Assembly (NCBI GenBank): GCA_028752905.1
Contig: JAQNBH010000010.1
Span: 14,093,984-14,157,983 of the forward strand
Direction of reading: 5' to 3'
From: Cladorhizidae sp. MBARI D1340-BT2
Taxonomy: Eukaryota > Porifera > Demospongiae > Poecilosclerida > Cladorhizidae
Length of the DNA: 64,000 bases
The notes under the pieces were generated by a model. The model saw only the letters and a program-made list of their open reading frames with translations. It was not told the DNA's origin and ran no database searches. The position numbers were made by a program, and so were the translations under genes. Shown here in pieces: positions 11,123 through 23,200 of this stretch; the first letter of the stretch is position 1, and the number at the start of each line of letters is the position of its first letter.

Positions 11123-13215
11123 CTGTGAGGAACATACACAGAGAGAGTGGGAACATACACACCCCTCACTTCATTCTCCCCAACCCCTGTGAGTGGAAAC
11201 ATACCCCTCACTTCATTCTCCCCAACCCCTGTGAGTGGGAACATACCCCTCACTTCATTCTCCCCAATCCCTGTGAGTGGGAACATACCCCTCACCCCAA
11301 ACTTCATTCTCCCCAACCCCTGTGAGTGGGAACATACCCCTCACTTCATTCTCCCCAATCCCTGTGAGTGGGAACATACCCCTCACCCCAAACTTCATTC
11401 TCCCCAACCCCTGTGAGTGGGAACATACCCCTCACTTCATTCTCCCCAACCCCTGTGAGTGGGAACATAGGGTTTCATACAGGATTTTTGGTTGGGGGGG
11501 AGGGGGGGGGAGAAAAGTATCCAGCTTAGCATCGCCCACTTTTAGCACGCTATTGTATGTAGCGTTCTTCTCAATTCTAGCAGATGAGAGTCAAGACATT
11601 TCCACACAGGAGGAGCTATCGGTTTGTTTCCGGTGGCTTGTGGATGGTCACCCAGAGGAACACTTTTTGACGATTCTTCATCTCAAATCCACTGATACTG
11701 AAGAAATTACACATGCTCTAACTTCCTTCATCAGTGAGAAGAATCTTGATTACTCTAAACTTGTTGGACAAGGGTATGACGGTGCTGCAACATTCTCTGG
11801 TTGCAGAAGTGGAGTGCAAAGAAGGATGAAGGTGCATGCAGCCCAAGCTCTACATCCACTGCTCCTGCCACAGGTTGCAGCTTGCTTCCATGCAAGCAGC
11901 CGAGTCTGTTGCTACCGTGAAAAAGATGTTTGGCACAATGGCCAGCTTGTGGAAATTGTTTTATTATTCCCCCCCAAAAAGCAGAAGCTCTGAAAAATGT
12001 GGTCAGTCCTAAATTTTCTAGAGCTGAAAGTAGTCAAACCAAGCCAAACAAGATGGCTATCTCATGAGAGATGTGTGCGAGCCATTCGTAAGGAACTTCC
12101 TGCTCTGATAACTACTTTGCACACGCTCTATGAAGATTGTGGTGACGCAGAAGCATATGGCATAGCGTTGGTGTTGGGCTCTTATAGTGGAGTGGCCACT
12201 ATCATTCTGCTATCATCCGTGCTTGATCTTCTTGCTAAGCTCAATTGCTTTATAGCAAGGCGACTGATTTCAGCAAGTTGCCAATCATCCTTGAGAGCAT
12301 CGTTTCAGAGCTGAAATGCCTCAAGAATGAGGATGCAGAATGTTGTTCTCTGGTGGAAACAACTGTTGACATGCTTGCTAGTGAACATGACATCACATGC
12401 AGGAGGAGTTCAACTCAAACTGGCAGTGCAGCTGCCACATCAATGAGTGAGTACCGCAATTCAACAGCTATTCCATATATTGACAAACTTGTTTCCAATA
12501 TAAATGGCCATTTCACTGATGGTGCTGTGGAGCTACTTGTCTCCTCATCGATCTTTGACCTTGCTTCGATGCCAACAGAAGATACTGCTCTTCTTGAGTA
12601 TGGTAATCCACAACTGCAAACTCTAGTTAACTTCTATGGGAAAGAAGCAACTGTAGAGTTTGATGGTGAAACCTTCACTTCTCCACCTCTCGTGAATGGA
12701 AAAGAAATCTTTGCTGAGTGGAGAGTTTTTAAGAGAGTCTTGGCACAAGAGAAGAAGAAAATGATGGAGAAAAAGAAACTAAGTAAACCACCCACTCTAC
12801 AGGATATGAAGACAGAGATGGAGCTTTCAGGAGCATACAAAGAGATCTTCCCAGAGATTTTCAAGTTACTGGATATTTTGCTAACTCTTCCAATTGCAAC
12901 AGCTACTGTCGAACATTCTTTTAGTCGGATGAAGATTGTGAAGACACGTCTTCGAAATAGACTAAGTGACATCAACCTTGCCAGGCTCATGAAAATCACA
13001 ATTGAAGGGCCTGAACTGACTTCAGTAGATTTTAGTGCAATTTTGGACATATTCAAGGAGAAAAATCGTCCTATTGCTTTATAAAATTCTGTTTTCTAAA
13101 TTACTATAATGTCAATGTCAATGTTGCACTATGACATCATAATTTTTGAAAAATCCTGTGGGGGAGAAACTCTGGCTGGGTGGGGGGGGGGGGGGGGGGG
13201 GGGGACATCCCAGGT

Positions 13216-13246
<31 letters not shown>

Positions 13247-16200
13247 CTGTATGAAACCCTGCCTCACTTCATTCTCCCCACCCCCTATATCAAACCAACA
13301 GTTCTAAATTCAGATTGACTAACATTGAAGGAGCCGAGTGTTCTATCTCCAACTACACTATGTAAATACAGTGTACCACAAGGTAAATAATAGCTATGTA
13401 TTTACCCAGTGTATAATACCATAAGGTAAATAATAGCTATGTATTCACCCAGTGTATAATACCATAAGGTAAATAATAGCTATGTATTTACCAAGTGTAT
13501 AATACCATAAGGTAAATAATAGCTATGTATTCACCCAGTGTATAATACCATAAGGTAAATAATAGCTATGTATTTACCTAGTGTATAATACCATAAGGTA
13601 AATAATAGCTATGTATTTACCTAGTGTATAATACCATAAGGTAAATAATAGCTATGTATTCACCCAGTGTACATAATACCATAAGGTAAATAATAGCTAT
13701 GTATTTACCTAGTGTATAATACCATAAGGTAAATAATAGCTATGTATTTACCCAGTGTATAATACCATAAGGTAAATAATAGCTATGTATTTACCTAGTT
13801 TATAATACCATAAGGTAAATAATAGCTATGTATTCACCCAGTGTATAATACCATAAGGTAAATAATAGCTATGTATTCACCCAGTGTATAATACCATAAG
13901 GTAAATAATAGCTATGTATTTACCCAGTGTATAATACCATAAGGTAAATAATAGCTATGTATTCACCCAGTGTATAATACCATAAGGTAAATAATAGCTA
14001 TGTATTTACCCAGTGTATAATACCATAAGGTAAATAATAGCTATGTATTCACCCAGTGTATAATACCATAAGGTAAATAATAGCTATGTATTTACCCAGT
14101 GTATAATACCATAAGGTAAATAATAGCTATGTATTTACCTAGTGTATAATACCATAAGGTAAATAATAGCTATGTATTCACCCAGTGTATAATACCATAA
14201 GGTAAATAATAGCTATGTATTCACCCAGTGTATAATACCATAAGGTAAATAATAGCTATGTATTTACCCAGTGTATAATACCATAAGGTAAATAATAGCT
14301 ATGTATTCACCCAGTGTATAATACCATAAGGTAAATAATAGCTATGTATTTACCCAGTGTATAATACCATAAGGTAAATAATAGCTATGTATTCACCCAG
14401 TGTATAATACCATAAGGTAAATAATAGCTATGTATTTACCCAGTGTATAATGCCATAAGGTAAATAATAGCTATGTATTTACCAAGTGTATAATACCATA
14501 AGGTTAATAATAGCTATGTATTCACCCAGTGTATAATACCATAAGGTAAATAATAGCTATGTATTTACCCAGTGTATAATGCCATAAGGTAAATAATAGC
14601 TATGTATTTACCAAGTGTATAATGCCATAAGGTAAATAATAGCTATGTATTTACCAAGTGTATAATACCATAAGGTTAATAATAGCTATGTATTCACCCA
14701 GTGTATAATACCATAAGGTACTATGTATTTACCAAGTGTATAGTGTAACACACCATAAGGCAAGTTCAAAATCAAATAAATCCACATTCAGTCCAGCGTA
14801 TCCACCAACATACATGCACATGCACACACACGTACATACATGTAGGGCTGTATACAAAAATGTTGCCAAGGGGAGACTCAGAGACCTGACCCAGTATCAT
14901 AAAGCTACAGTATTAAATCTCAAACAATTTTAGAGGGGGGGGGGGGGGGGGGGGGGGTGGGGCGCTAATGTCCCTGCCACGCCCCATGCCTAAATACTCC
15001 CCTGCATACCACACACACACACACCACACTCATGGGGAAGGGGAGGAGTTGAATTTAAAAAATCTTCCACCGAATAAAATTACACTTGTAAGTACGTCTC
15101 TGAGTCTCTGATAAACTCCGACATTCATCTCGACTCACCTTAGGGTTGAGTTCTCTGTCGGTGGTGCCATTCCTTCCTCGCCATCGATACGTGGAACGCA
15201 GTGGGCCACTCTGGGAGGGTCGACAGAGACAGAAATAAAGACATGCTCTGGGGAAGAACACTGCCCTGAGAAGAGCAGTGTGTATCCTTGTATGGTAGGA
15301 ACACTGCCCTGAGCAGAGCAGTGCACATCCTTGTATGGTAGGAACACTGCCCTGAGCAGAGCAGTGCACATCCTTGTAAGGTAGGAACACTGCCCTGAGC
15401 AGAGCAGTGCACATCCTTATATGGTAGGAACACTGCCCTGAGCAGAGCAGTGCACATCCTTATATGGTAGGAACACTGCCCTGAGCAGAGCAGTGCACAT
15501 CCTTATATGGTAGGAACACTGCCCTGAGCAGAGCACATCCTTGTATGGTAGGAACACTGCCCTGAGCAGAGCATATCCATATATGGTAGGAACACTGCCC
15601 TGAGCAGTGCACATCCTTATATGGTAGGAACACTGTCCTGAGCAGAGCACATCTTTATATGGTAGGAACACTGCCCTGAGCAGAGCAGTGCACATCCTTA
15701 TATGGTAGGAACACTGCCCTGAGCAGAGCAGTGCACATCCTTATATGGTAGGAACACTGCCCTGAGCAGAGCACATCCTTATATGGTAGGAACACTGCCC
15801 TGAGAAGAGCAGTGCACATCCTTATATGGTAGGAACACTGCCCTGAGCAGAGCACATCCTTATATGGTAGGAACACTGCCTGAGCAGAGCAGTGCACATC
15901 CTTGTATGGTAGGAACACTGCCCTTAGCAGAGCAGTGCACATCCTTATATGGTAGGAACACTGCCCTGAGCAGAGCAGTGCACATCCTTATATGGTAGAA
16001 ACACTGCCCTGAGCAGAGCAGTGCACATCCTTATATGGGGGGAAACACTGCCCTGAGTAGAGCAGTGCACATCCTTATATGGTAGGAACACTGCCCTGAG
16101 CAGAGCACATCCTTATATGGTAGGAACACTGCCCTGAGCAGAGCAATGCACATCCTTATATGGTAGGAACACTGCCCTGAGCAGAGCACATCCTTATATG

Positions 16201-19200
16201 GGAGGGGGAAACAAAATTATGTACAGTGAAAATACATACACCAGATTTTCCTGTGCAGCTTGAAGGTGAACATGCAGAGTTCACCGAGTTCTACTGCCAG
16301 CTGCTGGCGGCACATACAAACCTGCTATGTATCTATGACAATTGATTGTAATTTCCAGAAGCATGTGATACCTTTAGGAGAATTCCTCTGCATAATCTTG
16401 GTAGCGTAGTCACAAAAACCTGGCTAAATCCACACCATCCTTACCCCCCCCCACCCCCCCCAACCCTGTAAACTGCACCAACACATAGTCGTTGAGCCTA
16501 GTAGCTAACACTCTGCAGACTGACGACGCACTTGAGTGGAGTTGAACCAGTTGAACCACACCTGCAGTCTGGGGAAGAGTTTCTGCAGATACACCAAATC
16601 CTAAAACAGATTATAAAAAATCATCAAATGTTATGAGGTAGTGAGTGGGAGGCAATCATATTTACCATGACACTGAATTCAGAATCAAATACATTGACTG
16701 TTATGTACAGTATGTTGCAACCACTCACAACTACAGTGTACCATGAACAACATCCACTGCCACTGCAACATCCACTGCCACATCCACTACCACTGCAACA
16801 TCCTCTGCCACATCCACTGCCACATCCACTGCCACTGCAACATCCACTGCCACTGCAATATCACTGTCACTGCAACATCACTGCCACTGCAACATCCACT
16901 GCCACACATCACTGTCACTGTAACATCCACTTACATTGCAACGCCCACTGCAACATCCAATGTGGACTTCAACATCCATGCAACACACACTGCAACATCC
17001 ACAGCTACCGCAACATCCACTTCCAATTCACCATCCACTGACATTGCAACATCCACCTACATTGCAACACCCAATGTGGACTGCAACATCCATGCAACAT
17101 CCACAGCTACTACAACATCCACTTCACCATCCATTGACATTGCAACATCCACCTGCATTGCAACATCCAATGTGGACTGCAACATCCATGCAACATCCAC
17201 AGCTACTGCAACATCCACTTCACCATCCATTGACATTGCAACATCCACCTGCATTGCAACATCCAATGTGGACTGCAACATACATGCAACATCCACAGCT
17301 ACCGCAACATCCACTTCCACATCCATTGCCACTGTTCCACCATTCCCCTCTCATGCCATTTTCAATACTCCAAAGTTGCAAAGCTTGTAAAAAGAACTTG
17401 GCTTGCTTAATGTTGATAATTAGTGTGGAAATGAGCTTTAGTCAATACTCCAAGGCCTAGGCAAAGTGAGCTGCCATTCCCTGCCACATACTATACTCCC
17501 TAGCTCCTTCATGCCTGCTGTGACTCTAGCAGCTGCCTGCTATGACTCCAGCTGCTGTGACTCCAGCTGCTGTGACTCCAGCAGCTGCCTGCTGTGGCTC
17601 CAGCAGCTGCCTGCTGTGGCTCCAGCAGCTGCCTGCTGTGGCTCCAGCAGCTGCCTGCTGTGGCTCCAGCAGCTGCCTGCTGTGACTCTAGCAGCTGCCT
17701 GCAGGCCAGAATGAAAGCTTAGCTGGTGGCTTGCCTATCACTTTCGTTACCCTAACAACTCGACCACCCTTCCCCCCAACCGTTCTCCTCCCAATTTCCT
17801 CATCTCTTTCTCCCCGCGCTCCCCCATCTCACCATGTTGCCCTCCTTCTCCATGAGCACTAGAAGTGTGTCCAGCGTGAGAAAGAAGGTGGGCGGGTTGG
17901 CATTCTCATTGTACTGCACTATGAACTCCTGCAGACCACACACAGAATGACATAATCTTTATTATTATATTACTTAGAGCAAGTCCGAGTAAAATACAAA
18001 TTATTACGCAATACTATTATTTTTTTAAAGACTTGAAATTGTTGTATATTTATTCATTCTGGTATCACCTTTAGAAATCACCGAGTGTCTGTAACCACAC
18101 CCCATTCACAGGTTGTGTAAAAAACAAACATAACCACACTGCTATGAGTTAGAAGTTTGTTTGAATCAGTGCAATGCTAGCCATTGATCCTTGCTTTCAA
18201 GTTAAGAACAAATCTCTAATAACCCCCTTTCCTTTCCGTGTGGTACTCTGGTAAGTTAAGAACAAATCTCTAATAACCCCCTTTCCTTTCCGTGTGGTAC
18301 TCTGGTAAAAGTTCCCTCTCATACACTGTAACGTGCTTATGTCCTCCTGTTACCCGCCCTGAGAATGGGGAGTGGTTAGAGGTACGCCGTCCCGTGATTT
18401 CAAAGGTGATGAGGGTAGAGTTTTGAAGAGAGAGTCCATGCATCTGCTCTGTACAGACTTAACATGCCATCAAGTAGATCCCAGGAGGAAAAAAACTATC
18501 TTTTTGTTGCGGAATGGAGGTTCATCTTCATCCTTCTTAATCACCTTTAGTAAGGTTCAGCTTCATCTGTAATGCAAACTCACGTACTCTGTTATAAACA
18601 AAATGAATGACCCGTGCTAAGTTCTGCTGTCTGGTTGGTGGAGTTCTCCTGTGCAACTATCGCCAAGTCCTTGAAGGAGGTTGTAGCCGACTCCACGCAG
18701 GTAAGGTCAACCATAGCAACAGGGCGTGGCATGTGCCGATGATATGTGTCGCGTCCAACAAAAATAAATGGAGTTATAAAAAGTGTTTAAAAGCCCTACA
18801 GACCACACCTGTTGCAGTCCTCCACCACACAACTATGCTCACACCTGGTGTAGTCCACCACCACACAACTATGCTCACACCTGGTGTAGTCCTCCACCAC
18901 ACAACTATGCTCACACCTGGTGTAGTCCTCCACCACACAACTATGCTCACACCTGGTGTAGTCCACCACCACACAACTATGCTCACACCTGGTGTAGTCC
19001 TCCACCACACAACTATGCTCACACCTGGTGTAGTCCACCACCACACAACTATGCTCACACCTGGTGTAGTCCTCCACCACACAACTATGCTCACACCTGG
19101 TGTAGTCCTCCACCACACAACTATGCTCACACCTGGTGTAGTCCACCACCACACAACTATGCTCACACCTGGTGTAGTCCTCCACCACACAACTATGCTC

Positions 19201-20190
19201 ACACCTGGTGTAGTCCTCCACCACACAACTATGCTCACACCTGGTGTAGTCCTCCACCACACAACTATGCTCACACCTGGTGTAGTCCTCCACCACACAA
19301 CTATGCTCACACCTGGTGTAGTCCACCACCACACAACTATGCTCACACCTGGTGTAGTCCACCACCACACAACTATGCTCACACCTGGTGCAGTCCACCA
19401 CCACACAACTATGCTCACACCTGGTGTAGTCCTCCACCACACAACTATGCTCACACCTGGTGTAGTCCTCCACCACACAACTATGCCCACACCTGGTGTA
19501 GTCCACCACCACACAACTATGCTCACACCTGGTGTAGTCCACCACCACACAACTATGCTCACACCTGGTGTAGTCCACCACCACACAACTATGCTCACAC
19601 CTGGTGTAGTCCTCCACCACACAACTATGCCCACACCTGGTGTAGTCCACCACCACACAACTATGCTCACACCTGGTGTAGTCCTCCACCACACAACTAT
19701 GCTCACACCTGGTGTAGTCCACCACCACACAACTATGCTCACACCTGGTGTAGTCCACCACCACACAACTATGCTCACACCTGGTGTAGTCCTCCACCAC
19801 ACAACTATGCTCACACCTGGTGTAGTCCACCACCACACAACTATATATAGAATACACCACAACCAAAACTAAAAAAGCCAACAGCTTGAAACTATAAAAT
19901 AAATTCTATTACAAAACCAACAGCTTGAAACTAGAAAATAAAAAAGAATAACTCCAATTGGATTGACCTGCTAAGCGAGGAAACAAGTCTATATAGACCA
20001 CAACCAGTCAGACGAACCTTTACCATTTAAAAAATCACACACCAATATTATAATGCGTCTAACCTTTGGTAGGTATTATTTTATTGGTAAAGGGTCATCA
20101 CCTGGTTGTGGTCTACATGGGTAGTGTATAAATTGTTCTGGTCGGACTTCTGATACTACAAATACTGCTGTATCATGTGCCTCTACTACA

Positions 20191-20234
<44 letters not shown>

Positions 20235-23200
20235 TTACTATATGTACTACTACTACTACTATATGTACTACTACTACTACTACTATTACTATATATACTA
20301 CTACTACTACTACAATATGTACTACTACTACTACTATATGTACTACACTACTACTACTACTACAATATGTACTACTGTACTAATACCACTATATGTACTA
20401 CTACTACTATTACTATATGTACTATTACTACTACCACTACTACTACTACCCCTTACAGCCAACCATGTGCAGTGTGTGGGTGTGGACTAGAAACATGTCC
20501 GCTGCTGTGTTGATAAATTGTTAAGTTTTTGTTGTTTTGTTGTTATTGATTTTGCTTTGTTGTGTTGTTATGTTGATATATTTTTGTTATACATTTCTAT
20601 AATGTTGTTTTATTTGTTATCACCTTGGGGCGTTAGTCCTGTGCACCCGAGACCATGCTCACCTTGGGGCACTAGTCCCATGCACCCGACACCATGCTCA
20701 CCTTGGGCGGTAGTCCCGTGCACCCGAGACCATGCTCACCTTGGGGCGTTAGTCCCGTGCACCCGAGACCATGCTCACCTTGGGGCGCTAGTCCCGTGCA
20801 CCCGACACCATGCTCACCTTGGGGCGTTAGTCCCATACACCTGACACCATGCTCACCTTGGGGCGTTAGTCCCGTGCACCCGAGACCATGCATGCTCACC
20901 TTAGGTACCTTGCTGCGTGCCTCGTCTCCCAAAATCTGCTCGCGGGGTATCCACCCTTCAATGTTGAGCAGGTCCAGCCAATGAGCCACCACGTCCTACA
21001 AACAAACAAACAAACAGGGCACAAAATACAGAGAATTAAACTTCAAAGAAAGTTATAATCACACTCGTCCAACGCCTGAGGTGCTAAAACTACATAGTGA
21101 CGAAAAAGTGAATCTGGAGAGTCCCTTTCCTGTGCAGGTGCACTTCACCTGAGCTACATGTAGCATTCGCTATACTGTATGAATTAGAATGAAAGAAGTC
21201 AATGTAAATGCTTAGAGATGCTCACTCCTCCTTCCCTCTCACCTCCCCTCACAATCACCGCCTCCTACCCCTCCCATCTTCCTCTCCTCATCGTCACAAA
21301 ACCTCCTCATCCTTCTCCCCCCCCCCCCCCCCCCCCCCCCCCAAACTCCTCTTCATCTGCTCTGCCAGTTTATTAACAACACCATATCTCACCAGCCATG
21401 AGTACATACATTAATTAGAAAGAAGCCTTAATGGCAGAGTGCATCTATTCTGTTCTCATATCCCTACACACAAAGATTGTAAAGGTAGGCTTGGAACCTT
21501 GGCTATGGAGGTGTCCCAGTGTGCCACCAGCAGCTGATGGAAACCCTCGTCCCAGAGAAAGCCTCGAGGGAAGAACGACCGGGAAGGGACCGCTGTATAG
21601 AGGGCAGCTGGCCAATAGTCCTACACGCACACACACACACACACAACTAGTGTTAATGCTCGCACATGTATACATGTACAAATATCAAAGGCACTAGCCA
21701 CCAACGTACACAGACGCACATGCATGTATGAATGTGTACATGCACGTACAAACCACCCACAAACACATGCATGCATATATACACGCCCACACACATGCAT
21801 GCCACCACATACATGCTGTGTGCACACACCACACACACATATGTACACACACACATGCACGGACGCACACATGCATATACATGCACGCACACACGTGCCT
21901 ACACAATTGCATGCACACATGCATGCACACCCACACACACATGCAGACACATGGTGCTGTATCGAATAAAAGTATTTTCTAGTGTTTATATCATCCTCTT
22001 TACTTACATGCATGTACATGCATGTACATGCATGTATGTACATGTGTATGTACTTGCTCCCGGGACCTCCTCCAATGAGGTCATGTTTCTGCCCTGCAGT
22101 TGTTATTTGTCTGCCTGTTAGCAAGATGGGTTTTCACAATATTTTAATGACAGGTAAGGTTTTGGTCGAGTAGCAATCCATTAGATGTTGGCAGTGACCC
22201 GATACATACGTACGTATTCCAGATCAACCACTGAGAGGTTCAGTACAGGGGGAGTGTTTCACCAGGTGTGCATAAATAAGAGTGTTTCACCAGGTGTGCA
22301 TAAATAAGAGTGTTTCACCCAGGTGTGCATAAATAACAGTGTTTCACCCAGGTGTGCATAAATAAGAGTGTTTCACCAGGTGTGCATAAATAAGAGTGTT
22401 TCACCCAGGTGTGCATAAATAAGAGTGTTTCACCCAGGTGTGCATAAATAAGAGTGTTTCACCCAGGTGTGCATAAATAAGAGTGTTTCACCCAGGTGTG
22501 CATAAATAAGAGTGTTTCACCCAGGTGTGCATAAATAAGAGTGCTTCACCCAGGTGTGCATATATAAGAGTAGTTTCACCCAGGTGTGCATAAATAAGAG
22601 TGTTTCACCAGGTGTGCATAAATAAGAGTGTTTCACCAGGTGTGCATAAATAAGAGTGCTTCACCCAGGTGTGCATAAATAAGAGTGTTCCACCCAGGTG
22701 TGCATAAATAAGAGTGTTTCACCCAGGTGTGCATAAATAAGAGTGTTTCACCCAGGTGTGCATAAATAAGAGTGTTTCACCCAGGTGTGCATAAATAAGA
22801 GTGTTTCACCAGGTGTGCATAAATAAGAGTGTTTCACCCAGGTGTGCATAAATAAGAGTGTGTCACCCAGGTGTGCATAAATAAGAGTGCTTCACCCAGG
22901 TGTGCATCACCCAGGTGTGCATAAATAAGAGTGTTTCACCCAGGTGTGCATAAATAAGAGTGCTTCACCCAGGTGTGCATAAATAAGAGTGTGTCACCCA
23001 GGTGTGCATAAATAAGAGTGCTTCACCCAGGTGTGCATAAATAAGAGTGTTTCACCCAGGTGTGCATAAATAAGAGTGTTTCACCCAGGTGTGCATAAAT
23101 AAGAGTGTTTCACCAGGTGTGCATAAATAAGAGTGTTTCACCCAGGTGTGCATAAATAAGAGTGCTTCACCCAGGTGTGCATAAATAAGAGTGTTTCACC

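Larger units (their letters stand above)
11469..13260 (+). mobile_element. hAT-superfamily DNA transposon, internally shortened
   Basis: The terminal inverted repeats AGGGTTTCATACAGG (11469-11483) and CCTGTATGAAACCCT (13246-13260) match perfectly over 15 bp, and with the next base the right end reads CAGGG, as in hAT elements. A hAT transposase remnant lies inside. The element sits within a roughly 42-bp minisatellite, whose units resume directly after the right end (CCTCACTTCATTCTCCCC). No clean 8-bp target duplication is visible. Long G and C runs lie just inside both ends. Confidence 0.8.
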
